Positions 12,201 through 27,200 of a stretch of 64,000 nucleotides of DNA are shown here, piece by piece. The notes under the pieces are model-generated. The model did no database searches, was not told where the DNA came from, and saw only the letters and a program-made list of their open reading frames with translations. Source of the stretch: Rhyacichthys aspro (lineage: Eukaryota; Chordata; Actinopteri; Gobiiformes; Rhyacichthyidae); contig CM072153.1 in NCBI GenBank assembly GCA_036850595.1, positions 14,278,169 to 14,342,168 on the forward strand, given 5' to 3'. The stretch's first letter is position 1; each line of letters starts with the position of its first letter. The position numbers and the translations under genes are program-made.

Positions 12201-15200
12201 AAATTTTCAGTTCTAGTCTTTTCCTGTTGCTGGAGATGGTGTGAAAATGTCTGCACTGCTGTGATGTCACTTAACAGAGGTGTCATTTTCTTCAGATTTT
12301 AAAAATGCCACAGTTCGTGTTGTAAACCATATCACATACAGTAATTAGAAACTGATATACTATTATTTCTCATGTTAAAAAGGATATGAACAACCAGGTT
12401 TCTCTGTGTGCATGTAAACTCTATATCCGGAATATGTCCAAAACCAGCATAAGGCTCAAAAAGATAGCAAATACTCTATTTAAATACAATCATTGTTTTT
12501 CACATGACAACATGAAACCTGTGCACTTCTCATGTCTCTTACTTCATACTGGTGCATGCACGTGAGCTTGTGCACATCCAGCATGCGTCTCCATCTGCTC
12601 ATGTTGCTGGGTAGGCCTCATATTTAACTGATAGCTTATCTGCCCGCGCCAAATAAGAAGTAAATTTGCCGAGAGAGAAGTTGAGAGAGGGAGGGCGACG
12701 CTGGAAGGGGCAGCATTGCAAAGAGGGCCATGCCAATCTTCACCCAATGATGGAGGGGCATCGCCTGAGGCCCTGTACAGCCCAGCACGGCTCACGACTG
12801 AGGAAGACCGCAGATAGGAGATAGGAGCCGGGATGAACGGGCAAAGGAACTGGATTTGCAAATGGAAAAGTAAAAGTGAGGTGAAAATAAAGTAGAAGGA
12901 TGAACAGTGAAATACAAAGTACTGTCGAGTGATAAAAGAAAAATCTTCACCTGGATATGACATTAGTATGCTAAAGTGAACATAATCAGCTATGTATCTG
13001 AATTCTACTCAGGAGCGGGAGTTTATATAGGGGAAATTTTCAAATTTATTCTATTTTTGAAAAGTCAGTTCCCATTTTAAGTTAAAGACATACATGTAGG
13101 ATTTCCACATGAACATGAACAAACCTGGCCTTGTGCACCATTGTTTCTTTTGTTCCAGGTTTCCGTTTTTAAACTGTTTTTAAGCTGAGAGCTAGACCTC
13201 GTTTCCACTGGAGCAGTGCATTGTGGGTCCCCTGTAGGCCACCAAAAAGAGGCAAATGGGATGCTGACTTCAAATTCGAATTAAACCAAGCCTTTCTTGT
13301 TGAATTAGCCATTTCCACAGGACAACCCTGACCCTGCCACCAGTATGAAGTATGAAGGAGGGTCCCATGGACAGAGGGGTGGGGGGTATGTAGAGTGACA
13401 GGGAGAGAAACACCGGAGGAATGTGATTAGGCACTATCAGCTGCAGATAGTGAAGGTCCGTCTCCACACTCCCCATCCACAGATAGTAAAGGAGTGAGGG
13501 GCGGAGGGCTCAAAATGAGGAAGAGGAAGAAATAGGTATTATGAGTCACGATGAGATGCTTTCCATATGAATATAAGTACAGAGGAAGAGTGGGACATAA
13601 AGGGCAGCTGAAGGGAGGGGGAGGGGCAAAAGGTGAGCCACTGTGAGCTCGTGCACACAACACACACATCCCCTCAGTCCACTCCAACCTCACTGATAAT
13701 AAAGCAAATCTTCGAAATGAGAGCCTATCAAGCAGGAATCAATCACTGGGGTTTGTTGTGCAGGAGGATGGCGCCATGTGGAGATAAAAGACAGGCGGAC
13801 GTCTGGGGAGGGCTAGGGGAGAGTGGAGGGGAGGGGGGGACGAGAGAAACTGGATATCAACTGGTTCAGATGTGGACCGGGTCAGCGGGGCTGAGCTCAG
13901 CACAAGTCCATGGGGCTGAAATTCTGACCTATTGTACATCCTCCGTACAGTTCGTGGATTCACCACATATAAGTGAGTCTGTACTGGGACTAAAAGGGAT
14001 GACTCTATTTCTGTTTATGTTTTTTTGAATGATGACAAATGCAACTGAAGAATTCTAAAGGTGTGCAAATTCTCTGTTTGTTTGAGGAAATCAATTTCTA
14101 TCCTAGATGAGCACTTTATTTAAAATCATCCTGCTTTAACTTTATCAGAACGTACTGTCATCATTTCTGTGAAACAAATGTGGGTAGAGATCATTTAAAT
14201 ATGATTTACTTTCTAGAAATAACATTGTTTTCTTGATTATGAATAAAAAGAAGCAGGCTGCTATGATACTATGATACAACCAGGAAACTAAACTTATGTC
14301 TGCAGCATATTCAATGTGTCTGTTTTTGCTTTAGTTCCTAAAATTCTGGAGTTGTGTAGATGCAAAGTGATAATGCAGAAAAGATTATTTGTTGCAAAAT
14401 GAAAACATTAGTATGGACAAGGCCTGAGTGTGTGCTCTGTGCCAGGAAGCCTCTCCCAGACTCACTATCATGTGATTAGATGGACTCACACATGATAGGC
14501 CTCTATCCGCTCCCACACACTGTTCTCAAGGAATGCATCACAAATGAAGACGTTCCCATCCGCAGACACATCATCAGATCAGCTGTTTATTCACCGTCTT
14601 CCATCCAGCATCTGACCTCTGACCTTTGCAGCTGAATGGCCTTTAGTTGGCCTGCAATGACTCCCAGCATTTTTACTGATAAAAAAGTGAACTGTCCAGA
14701 TGCCTAATTAAGGATGACGTGCAACTAAAATGCAACATTCATTTTTAATAATGTACTAAAATTATTTGTCATGCACCTGTTTCGCACTCTTCACATATTT
14801 CTCTGAAGTCATTCGATGCACAGTCATCCATGTGTGGAGTATAAAGAGCTGTGCCATTGGTGCTGATGTTAGTCTCTTACCTCTGTCTCCTGGTCCTCAT
14901 TGCTGCTCTCTGATTGGATCATTCCCGGGTAAGGTCCCCACACTGTGTCCTGATGGAGGTCGGTGCGAGCCAAAACCTTACAGACCCCACTGTCTTCACT
15001 CATCTGCAGCTCATCTGCAACAAAAGATGGCAAAAGATCAGACTTGTGTGGACTACTATAATCCTTGATGGTCACAATGTATTCCTACTAAGGGAGAAGG
15101 GATGAAAAAAATGAAGAAAAAAATATAAATAATAGACTTAGACTCCACTGAGCTTAAACATGATTTTACAGGTATGGTTTCCACAACCCTAGCAGCATGT

Positions 15201-18200
15201 GGCCTGAACTTGACCTGACCCCAAAGCCAACAGCAGGGGGCGCACTGCACACAGAGCACTCTTGTCCTGCCAAGTTTGAACAGGGGAAACTTGTGCTTGT
15301 GTACTTCCTCACAGTGATAAGTGCAGACGGATGGCAGTGACAGCTATGGTGTGAGTCTGCGGCAGCACAGATAGAGCTGGATCACTGCAGGGCATGGAGC
15401 ACCAATCCATCTATTCAAAACTTCGTCTGGAGTTCTCCAAGTCTGCTGCATCGGAGGAGAATGACCTACTTCATAAATACAACCCGCACTGGACAGGGTT
15501 GTGTTCTCCAAAACCTTGTATCCCCCAAGTTTCACGTGTCTGCGTTTTTTGAAATGTGTAAGTTACAAATAAGAGGAACTAGAGATAAGCATAAAAAAAA
15601 GAATGAATTTTAGAATATTTTTACAAGACATCCTTTTGATTTGAATTACCTTACCTGAAACTTTTCTCCTAACCTAAAAAATCTATAAAACCAAATCAGC
15701 CAACGTTAACTTTCTAAAGAACCAAGCTGGAGGTTTTTGTTGGAATGTCCTAGATTTTGGGTCCCATCCACCTCCCAAACCTGCTTCCTGTTTATCTAAT
15801 AAAATGTTCATAGATCACCAGGTATAAAACTATATTATGAGAGTCCTGAGAAAGACTAGAAACATCGAATTCTAAATTGTAGTGAAATTTTTGGAGATCA
15901 GGTTGTTCTCCTTGATGCATCCATAGTTCTCCTTATGATAAGTTTGATCAAACCAGAGAAACCCTCCCTCCCTCCTCCCTCCCTGCTCCTCCTCGGTTTG
16001 TCCGTGGCTCAGGCGGCTGTTTCAGGGGGTCGGTCTAAAGTGGCGGGGCTGATAAGAGTGTTTGTCTAACACTCTCCATGTCAAAACACTCATCTATCTT
16101 CTCTGTATCTATCCCCACCAGAGAACAACGGACAGACGCTGATAAAATGGCTTTCCCACAACTGCTGATGGGGCGGGGGTTATGAAGGGGAGAGGGAGGG
16201 CTTAGTTTGAGGAGGACGTGCTGTGCAGACGAGTCGATGATGATTTATAAAACGTGGCTTTGATAATAGTGGTTGAAAGTTGCTGTGGGAAAGACTGTTG
16301 TGGCATGGTCTCACAAGAAGTAGCTCTTAGCTCAGACTTGAAGCTGCAATGATACTAGTCTGAACTTCACCTGCTTTACTGCAGAAAGGGTTACATAGCG
16401 TGCAAAAATAAGCATATATAATATCTATCTATATATCTTTTGGGATCAAAGAACATGAACTGGTACTAAAAAGTGGAGCTAAACACTAGCATGTTCATTG
16501 AGGGATATAGAATTGACAAAGAAAACAAAATGGTGCAAGGAGAAAGAATATAAAATGCAGCACTTTTTTAGAATAAATGTGAAAATTCTAAGATGAACAT
16601 AAAATAAGAATGAACATCTTTATCATTTGATTATGACCACTGAGTCCTTTTTAATTTATACATGTTGTTAAACTGCAGCACAACTACATTTTAAAAGTTC
16701 ATTCAAACTTGCTTTTTACACTTTAGTATATCACAATAATATCGATAGCTGATGCTGCTGTACCAAGTCTGCTCACAGTGGAAATATACTGGACTTACAG
16801 CGATGCTGTTCTAAAATGTCTTGTAGAACTGTCCTGCCTGGTGGAAACAGAGCTTACATGTCAGGTTTTTACATTATCCAGAAGGTCTGAGAACCATGAC
16901 ATTAGAAATGTGGTACTGTGATGACTAGAGTAATGTGAGCAGAGAAAAAGAAATGACAGGTATCATTTTGCTGATCAGTGGTCACTGGAGTCCTGTATCT
17001 TTGATCTGAGTCCTGGTGTGTGTTACTGTAAAAGCTCTGACCTGGTCCACAGAGATCATGACACTGCTGCCAGACGCAACAGGAGCTGACCTGAGCAGGG
17101 CCCGGCTCAGGTGGAGCTCCAGGTTTGATCAAATGACTCAGGGTTTAGGTGGGTCTCCATTTCACCTTGTGGACTAGTACCACCATTAAAAAAGCACAAC
17201 AGACTTTTGCCATTTTATCTTCTAACAAGGACCAGTCCAGAACCAGGAAGTCTTCTGAAGTCTACGTTGTGTCCACTACGCTATCTCATATGATCCTTCA
17301 AGGCCTGAGTTTGGCCAGTGTGACCTGCTTTATCTCTGCACTCCATCACTGTCTGGTCTGCCTCATTGCTATTGGCTGACCCATGTCACATGAGCCTCTT
17401 ATCTGACTGACCAGCTCCACTGACCCTCGTTGTGAAATGGGACTAGGATTTGACCTCATGAGCCAACATAGATATTAACAATAAACAACCTCGGCACAAG
17501 AGTGGGTTTGTCACTTATTAAAGCTCAACATGTGTTATTGTCTTCTTTACCAGACCGGTTGAAACTTATGTAATAACCTCTTAAACCAGAACTAAAAGGG
17601 AAGCTTTAGATAGAGCCAACCAAAAAAAAGTTAGAGCCCTGCTTCTGCTGTCATTTATTATGTCCCAAATCTAGGGCAGCACTACTTGAGGTGTAATTAA
17701 CTTTACATCAGTGTGTTAATGTGATGAGCTGTAATTACTGAACAGGCAGCATCAGTTACTATCAGTGGTAAGTTCTGCTCATAGCGCTGGTGGAGAGGAG
17801 CTATCACTGCTGCTACATTAATGAGTGTTTGTGGTAATCCCAGCAGGTTAACAGTGTTCGCTTGGATAACAGGCACGCAACAACTCTAATCCTGTTAATT
17901 ACCCTCCTGCCCACCACAGACCTCAGTAATGACCTTATCAATATGGCCGCACTGTTGCTGATACACCCTCGCAGCTCTCATAGCTCTGTATGGAGCTGTC
18001 TGGCTGGATGACCCATTCCCAAAAACACCAGGCTGGATGGGCCTGTTATCAATATGGAGCAGCTTCACAGTGTGCACACAGCTCACTCATTTAGCCCCGA
18101 CACACACTCCCAAAGCACATAAACACATACACACACATAGACAAAGCCTTATCAATACAGGCGCTTCAGCAGCCACTGGGGCGTCCAGGCCTCTTTGACG

Positions 18201-21200
18201 AGCCAACACAATAAAACAATCAACCGTCATTAATGAAATGACTAACGCAATTAACCACTGAGTGGGAGGGAGGCTCAGAGAGAACACAACACTGCTCAAG
18301 ATGGAGGCCCCACTTCATTAATGTTCACCTAATACGGGCAAGTTTTAACAGCCCTCTTTTCTGTTGGGTAAGATTTTCATCAAAGCAGCCAGTTATTTAA
18401 TTTTTATTTTTATCAATCAAATATCAATGTATGAGCACTTTAAATGTGTCTATATTTGGCCAATAAGATGACAATTTACATCTCCTTTTCAAACTGTGAG
18501 CATCATGCATCAAGAAGAAATGAGCATCAGCGAGCCCCAAGAATAATTGGACATGGTGTCTAGTTATAAATAGCTGTAAGATAATCTGGACAGGGCTATA
18601 CATATATACATGCCATAAATGCACTTCAAAAACACATAATTTCCCATTACTGCAGTGTTCAAATAATAAAATCACACATTTTTGTAATATTCTTAGCCTT
18701 AATGTTGCAATGCAGTGTGTGATTTTACCAGTACATAACACAGGTGAGTTAAGTACAGTGGAATATGCACATGCATAAATCCAGGCAGAGGGCTGTACAT
18801 CAGCAAAGCCCTCAAGATCAGCTGCTGATTGGATATCAATGAGGAACGGGCAGAAAAAACACACAGGTGTAATCCAACACTGTCGTCCTCTCTATCTGGC
18901 CTAATTGATTTTAAAAAGACTATTGTTGAAATCAAATGAGCACATCACAGTGAGGCTATTGATTTTTTGACACCGTACAACAGGAAATCTTTATCTGCGG
19001 CCAACTCCGACCCCACACTAATAGGTGGGGTTTAACCTCTACTGAATGACAAATCCAACACCTCCCTGTTCTATTCACTGTTTGGGTCCTAACGGAGAAC
19101 GCAGCAAACAATAAAGTCCTGGCAGTGATACAAAAGGACAGCAGGTACACCTCCACTAAAGCCATGTCCCTCCAGACCACTGTTTTCTAAACTTCTTTCC
19201 TCTGGACACATTTTTCACAATGCCACAAGAAGTGCAACCCAAAATGTGTGTTGAAATTTTTTTTCTGACCCAGTTTTGTGGTCCTCTGTGTCATCTTGTT
19301 GTTTTGGTCATTTTGGGGATTGTATTTCTAATAATCAACATGAACTCAACACAAACATGTAAGTTGGAACGATCACCAAAATAAAATGTACAGTGTGGTA
19401 TACTTCTGAGCTCTGTTCTGTTCTCTTTAACTCAAAAACTACTCAACATTCTTTTTATTTGTATTTCTATGAACCACATTAAGAGTCTTTAGACGTTAAG
19501 AGTTTACTTGGACTCTACAAAAATAGCCCCATCTCCAACATGTTTTAAAACTCAAAAGCATCACTGCTGTTAAAACCCCATGTAAGACCTTACCCAATGA
19601 AATAGTACAGTTAAATCCAGGTGAGCATTTTTGCGGGGTAGTATTTGTCTCCTACATCCTACTCCCTTGAGTACACTATTTTATTTTCCAATAAAAACAA
19701 TAGTAAAGGTCATGTGCATTCAAACACTCACAATTTCTCATTACTTCAACACTGATGATTGCTCCCATAATTTCTTATAAAGCCGATAAAAGCCAACACC
19801 TGACTGTGCCTTTCTGTTCTTTGTGGTCTCCCTCATGTTCCCCGCAGCACCTTTGGGTCCCGGGAGTCCGGCTGGCTCGGCTCAGCAGCAGATAGACATT
19901 TGTGGGATACGCATCTCCTGCTCAGGACCACACAATCATTTCCATTTTACCCTCTGTTGCACAGGCAAGATAAGACACCTGCGTAGCCTGTCTAATCAGA
20001 TGAGCTTCAACAGAACTTTATCATTGACATTTACCACTGTTTACCCAACTAATTTCTCTTAACTGCACTGCTGAACTTTTATCTGCAAAATACATACAGC
20101 GCCAGAAAAGAGCAAGAAGCAAACATGCAAATTCACAAATATGTGAAGGAAGATAAAATGAGGAGGGGAAAACTAAAGGCATTTTCTCTGCTCTGACGAC
20201 GGGGGTGAAACTGAACAAGTGACACCCCCCCCCACTGCTGCACTCCACTAACTCCAAATGCACAAACACTGCCATTCACGTGCACACTCTTCATACTGGA
20301 GCTGAACACTTGGACTAGTGAGAGAAAGGGGTTCAGTAAGAATGCATGTTAAGAATAAGAACGCATGGTATGAACTGAAGTTTCAACAATTCACCAAATC
20401 TATGATTCAATTTTTTTATTAGGATCACAATTTAAGATTTAAAATCTACTTGTTATACGTTTTTATTTCATTTTAAGTCATTTATTTCGACTTGTTATAA
20501 TGATAATACAAGCTGAGGCTCCAATGAGAAGTGAACTCCTATCAAAGGGACTGAGAGAGAGCTATTCACACAGTCATTACGTCACAGTTGGACTACAGTA
20601 TGTCCCTCTAAACAGGGTTGTTCTATTGACACCAAGACGACGAGAGCACATCACTTCTGTAAACTCGCTGCATTACACTGGCTCCCAGATGCTTTTAGAA
20701 TTCAATTAAAAATGTTATTGTTTCTTAATTCTATATCTATTTTTACCTGACCGAGATGCTACAGCCCTATACTCAAACCAGAGCTTCTGACTGCAGACCA
20801 GCTCCTTCTGACTGTTCCCAAACCAGGCTCAAAACCAGAGGAGACAGAGGCTTTTCAGTAGTGGCCCTGAAACTGGAGAACAGCCTGCTTTTTTAAGTCT
20901 GTCAAGTTGCTGTAGTGAATAAAATACCACATGAAGGTCTGTCAGATTTAAATATTATATTTATATATTGGACCACACTTTTATGGTCAGACTCAGGATG
21001 CTATGTGTTGATCACCTAAATCCAGTGTTTTCCAACTGTGAATGATGTTGTTGAACTGACAGAGCAAACAGCTTTAGCACAAGTTAAATTATAATTTAGA
21101 CCTCTACAGTAAACATATGTATTTCACATTTTTTCAGACATTTTGTTGAACCATTCATCCAGAATCATCCTGAACTACAACCTAACTGAGGACATCCAAA

Positions 21201-24200
21201 CTTATACCTGATCTGATAATGCCACACAAATCAAAACAGCTACTTACCTAAAACTACATGACCCCAGCATCATTTATAGCTACATTTACTTTGTTTAAGC
21301 TCTCATTATTCCATCCCAGTTTTTATTCCATCATCTATTTTTTAGCTACTTCAGCATTACACAGCAATAACTAGCAGGACTATGAGAGCCCAGTGATATA
21401 TGCACCTGAGTGTGTATATATGGACCGTGGCTGGACAGGCAAAACTCCATCTTCACTCGCAGGCCTCTCTCACTCTGCTCGGCTGTCACAAATTGAAAGT
21501 GGAGACCTTCCAGAAACTCTCCCTGATAATCACACATAAATTAATTAGAAACTGTTTCTTGACATTCTCTACGCACAGACTGGGAGCGGAAAAAAGACTC
21601 AGGCAAAGCTACAAAATTAATTGTACGCTATGTGACTCTGATAATTAATTCAATCATTAATTCATGTCTGCTTTAACAACTCCTTCTGGCTCCCACAGAA
21701 AAGGACTTTTCAATCAAGCTTGTATCGGCAGCGAGCGCAGTCAGGGACATGACCAAAAGTTAGAGAGTGATAAACTCTCTCCATATACTCGGGTCAAAGA
21801 GAGGTTCACCATTTACAATTTTTCTAGATTGCTTGAACCTAGTTTTTCAAACAGAAGTCATTTTTTTCACAATGACCTGTGGCTCTCTGGACAGATGGCA
21901 CAATGTCTGTTTTTGAGCAAAACACAATTCATCAGAAAATACATACACAGCAGCCATTTTATGGAATAGTGGAAAATAATAATTATTACACAAATTTTCA
22001 ATATTTTCATGAGTGTAATTGAGTTGACCTTCTGTAAGCTTATTTTCAATCTACATTCATTACAGTGAAGATTGTATGGGTTTTTTTAAAGCTCACAGAC
22101 CAAAGCACAGAGGTTCTTAAACACATTTTTATGTAATTCTTTTGGATTTGCATGTTCTGATTCCATCCATGACTTCCCAAATAGAGAAGATCCAACCAAA
22201 TCCAATCTTGGTCCTGTTCCTGTGACCTTCACTCTCCTTTTGAGTCTTGTATGCAGAATTTAAATATAGTAACTCATTGCTATTTATAGATTTTTGCAAT
22301 TAAGGCTGCATTCTGAGTTTTTTTTCTAAATGCAGTGAACCTAATGAAGCTGTATGTCTTTCTATGAGATCTGTATCAAGCATTTTGTCTTAAGCCATTT
22401 ACAAAGGGTTTTTTTTCTTAAATGAGTAAGAATTGAGTAAAACTGTAAAGCCAACAGAAAAACAACCAACATGACACACAGTTATGTTGTAACGCTGAAG
22501 TGACAGTCTATATCTAAGACTCAACACTCCCTGCCTGCTATTAAAAATGATCCTTCATATCTGCTCCCCATTCCCTGTTGTTGATATTAATTAAGCTAAC
22601 TGTCTGAACCATTGATCCATGGTTACAAAGTTAATCACTGAGTTCCTGGAGAGGAGTGCGACGAGCTGCGCCCTGCTCCTGAAGGCACTTGTGCACCGAG
22701 CCATTTGACAAAGTGATGTGAGTTCTACAGTGAGCTGCCTGCACCGTTGGATCTTTGTCTGCGACAGGAAGGAAACTGTGAGGAGCAGATACTGCAGAGG
22801 ACAGAGGCACAGGGAGACACCACGATAACAAAGAGATATTAGGAGCGCGGGCAAAATGTGCACAGAGTAGGGATCATGATGAGTGGTTTGCAGATACTTC
22901 TGAGACCAAAACTGGGCAAAAATTATCTCATGTGTGGCAGTCATTTAGGTTTTGTTTGTGCTTTATCAGAGCTCCACTGGACTTTAAATTATTTTCAGGC
23001 ATTTTCACAACTGCCTTCTTTGGTTAGAACCATTTACTTTGAAACAAATCGTTGGGTGTAAAATGTCTAAGATCCTCCTAAACAGCTCATCTTTAGTTTA
23101 ACAAAAAGATATGGTTCCAGCTTGATTACACCACATTTAAAAAAATAATTTTGGCAAATACTGGAAGTCATAAACGCTGCAACACCCTTTGTTAGTTCCC
23201 TTGATACTAACAAATTCTTCATAAGCATTATAGCAATTTCCTACAAATGAGAGACACAAAAGGCTAACTAAACCAGACCAGGAGCTGAGCAAAACTTCAA
23301 GTGAGTGAAAAACTTTTACTGATGCGAGATCCAAAGGTGCTTGAGTGCTGTAGTCCAGCTGTATGGAGCAAAGTTCTGATCGCAGATGGACAGCACCCAG
23401 AAATGTTGTTTAGATTACAGCCTGGTTCCCATCAATCATCAGTGAGAGAGAGGAGAGGACAGACTAATAATCACAACTTCCTACCCAACATTGTTCATGT
23501 AAGTGGATGGGAAAAGAACAATAACAAACAGAGATGGTTGGTCTAGTTACACCTAAAGCCTGTTCATGATAAAACGGAGCTGATCAGATCTCCCGAATCA
23601 TCAGAATCATATGAAATAACATTAGCATTAAGTCAATTAGGCACTTCAAACAAAACAACAAAACCCTGTCTGTAAGAATCTGTTAGTCCACAAGTTTAAT
23701 CCTGCTTAAAAAATCCAGACTGTCTCGATGAAAAGTTGCAGTGCTAAAGGTCAAGCACATTCACAGAAGCGGTGCTAATGCTGAAGGAAATAGATGTTAA
23801 ATCTTGTCAATTTTTTCTATACTTCACTAAGATTTGTAACAGGACTCCTCTGACAGCTAACCCACTGTGCTCTGCAGTCATACGTGCACCACAGCCCTCT
23901 GGAAACACAACCAATCATGACGCGGGACCCCTTTGACTGACAGCTGGGCCTGACAGGAGCTTACAGGGACGTCCCGCTGAGAGACATGGGGTCTGCCGGC
24001 TGCAGATATGGAGGAAGGTTACTGAGGAGACACAGGAGGAGTACAGTATGTCCACACGTATGATGGATGACTTGGATCGGGAGTGGTTTTGTGAAACGGA
24101 AATGTAACTGTATATGTGCAAACGACTGGTCAATAATAGGCTTTTATTATTAGATCCGCTTCGTAAAGAACTGTCTTAGTTTTCATGAATAAAAACTGTT

Positions 24201-27200
24201 TAGATGAAAGTCAGACCTCTAATGTTTTTGGATGTCACACACAGTGTCATTTGCTGTTTATTTTCCCTTAGTTTCAAACCGTGCAACATGTCCATATTTT
24301 GATTCTTTCTTCCATCTATCTCTTAAAATTCTTAAAAACGGTTTGTCTCTCATTCAATTTGACTCGAAAAAAGCGTTGCTATAGAGTTTATTTGCTGCAA
24401 TAATGTCAGTGTGAGTTAATTTTTATTATGGCTTCAAATAAGACCATAATCTGGCTCCACATAGTGAAAAGTATTCCGAAAATACTGTCTCCAAAGTAAA
24501 GCTGTTGACTAAAAGCCGTGAAGTTTAATATAAAAAAAGACATTTCATGTACCGCGCTAGAGACGCCTATAGATACTTTGGTGAACATTGGTCTCCTGGT
24601 GATCAGAGGGAGGTCACCACTGCGCTGATGGATTCAGTTGGTAATTAACTTCAGAGACCATGTTGGAGAGGTAGGCTGTGAAGTAGTGCAGCCCACAGAG
24701 CCAGCTGTCACTTGTGCATAATCTCTGCTCATCCTTCTATCTGTGACCCCAGCCGCTCCCAGTCCTCACCTGTAATTTCACTATCTGCCAGTCTTCATCT
24801 CCCGCGCTTATTGATCCTTAAACCCCCTTCACCCGCATTATTATCTCGGCTCCAAACTCACTGCTCATCATTAATGCCACTCTCATAGTCTCACTCCTCG
24901 CTGTCTGCGCAATGCCTTTTCTTTTTCGACATTTTTCATGAATCCCGCAGCAGGACGGCACAATTATAGACAGGTCTCTTGCAACTTAAAATTGTCAAGC
25001 CAAGACAAAGTTTATTTTTAAAACACATTTAAAAAAGCTTGCTTGGTCAGAGTGCTGAAAAAGCTACACAAATGCAAACCCCTTCAAAACATACATTTAC
25101 TTTCAAATACGGTTACGTATAAACAGTAAGATGCTGTTATTAGTCTGCAACATTTACAGTAGTGGATTTTTAATGAAGCAGAATGATCATATTGCCTTTA
25201 AGCTTCGTCTAAATTGTTCATTCATAGAAAGCAGCAAACTGAAATCAGGAGAGACCAAAAACATGTACAAACTTTTGCTCGTTCCAGTTAAAGTATTTAC
25301 TGTATTTGCAGCTAACCTCGTATAATTTTATCTTACTGGTCTTATCACTCAAAATAACTTCCAGTTCGCCATTGCCCATATGTTTCAAATCCTGGGTTGA
25401 CCCTTTAACCTCTCCCACTCTCATGATGACCCCTGACCTCAAAGTGTGGAGTTAACTGTCTACATTGTGGCTCAGCAAGATAACACTCAACATATATTTA
25501 GAGGTCTGTGCCAAACTGAACACATACTTTGACAGTGTTTCAAAAGCTCTATTCAATCTAGGTTCACGGAGTATTACAATAGATATATTACATAACAGTC
25601 TACTACTCTGTTCAGTATTTTATTTTTATATCACTATGCATATTGTTAGTGCAAATTTCCTTGATATATTGTGTAAAGATTTTGAGGCTATAATTGTCTT
25701 GTAGTCCTCCCTCTCTTTGACACTGGGGGCACATTTGGACCCCTGGGAGTCAGCGGAGTGCTAGGTTTTCCTGCTGGTCCAGCACTATGCTCCTTATCCA
25801 TCCCAACAGAGTTATTCAAATGAGCTCATATAAAGCATTAGAATGGCAGCCGTAATAACGTTTATTATTATTTACCCGTGCTGTGTGTGTGTGAGGGGGT
25901 GGTGGCTGGGTTATCATACACTAGTTAATTATAATGAAGCGTGAAGGCACACTATATGCATATTATCACTGTTGAGAGTCTCATTTATTTAGGCTGAGGA
26001 AAGGGAGATGTTGGCCATGTCACATTTGCATAGCCACACACACACACACACACACACACAGAGGGATGGCTGTGAGCGGCACAAGGTGCACCCTCATCAC
26101 TTTGTCCACATGATAAGAGCTTTGTTTTTTTTCAGCCTGATGCATCTGGTCATGGCTGGCTGAACGGAGCACTCAAGGGGAAGATGTTTGCAGAAAAGCT
26201 TACAGTTTGGCTCCATTGCTGCGGCCTCACACACCTACACTTCACACTTTCACCGTTTTGATGTGGTATATTTCCGTCCTCATACTTCAGCTTAACCTAA
26301 AAGGCACCTGTTCAAATAGATGCAAAACAACCACATGTGGCTTTATGGTAAGGCAGTAACATCAAATACACTTTCACCAACACTTAAGCAGAGTTTTGTT
26401 TGTCTGAATATTCTTTTACAAGCCTGCATTTGTTCTGTTCTGAAAAAGTTATAAATGCTAGAGAATATACTTTTTGTGTCAAGTGAAGTGTGTCATTACA
26501 ACGGTTTGAGTTTTTTTGTTTGAAAAGGTCTCACATCCAGACACACACAACATTTTCAGCTCACTGAACTTTTAAAAGGCCCTCTAAAGTGGAGAAACTC
26601 GGCAGCCACCTTGGGAGACTTTTGTTATAGCAGCAAAAGTCTCTTACTGTGAACGTTTGAGAGAAAACCTCTTCATTTCTGGAGCCATCTTGGATTTGAG
26701 CTATTTCTGTTGAACCCAGAGCGGTTCAAGGATGGCGTCTCTTGAAGGTTAGGTGCTTTTCTCCTTCCTTCAACCTTTTTCATCTCAGAAAGCACTGCAC
26801 GTTTGCTCCGACAGATGTACCTTTGGTTTTCTTCCTACAGAACCCATAGGCCCAGTGATAATGGATTAGTCCTCAGTTCAGTGGAAAGAGTGGGGGACTG
26901 GAGCAGCCAATGACAGGGGATTACTCTGACAGCCATTTGCATATCAAGAATTTTAAGCAGTGAAGGAGAAAATATTGAACTCTGCAGCCTGCAAGGTCAT
27001 TCAAAAGATTTTTCTCCTTTTTCATAATTTATTTTGCATATCAGGCATTTATGGACACACAGTAGATTAAAAAGGCAGCTATCGCGGCATCCCTGATAGG
27101 ACCGGGCCCCACCTAGACTTCTGCCAGACATTAGTGCACACTGACGGAGAGCCTGGGAATGGAAGAGCGCTCTAATCCTGCTCTGTTTATTATCTCTTTA

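Larger units (their letters stand above)
1547..14880 (-). other. zfpm1: zfpm1 intron between exons 4 and 5 (13.3 kb)
   Basis: The flanking splice sites are GTAAGA at 14880 and TTTTTACAG ending at 1547. The intron holds a Tigger-like element (7924-8342), a 27-bp poly-T tandem repeat (8727-8780), a duplicated CCAAT-containing module (10441-11119) and a teleost retroelement tail (11670-11815). The octamer ATGCAAAT occurs at 3937, 5962, 6261, 9229 and 11324. GC-richer patches near 3010-3180, 3810-3970 and 5560-5990 stand out from the AT-rich surroundings and could be conserved elements. I see no exon-like open frame with supported splice sites in the rest. Confidence 0.85.

Noticed and set aside
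12544..12963. 139-codon open frame on the minus strand
   Set aside because: No similarity to a known family that I recognise; it lies within an intron and includes low-complexity segments.
18424..18864. 146-codon open frame on the minus strand
   Set aside because: No domain, signal or family resemblance, it lies inside a zfpm1 intron, and length alone is not evidence in AT-rich DNA.
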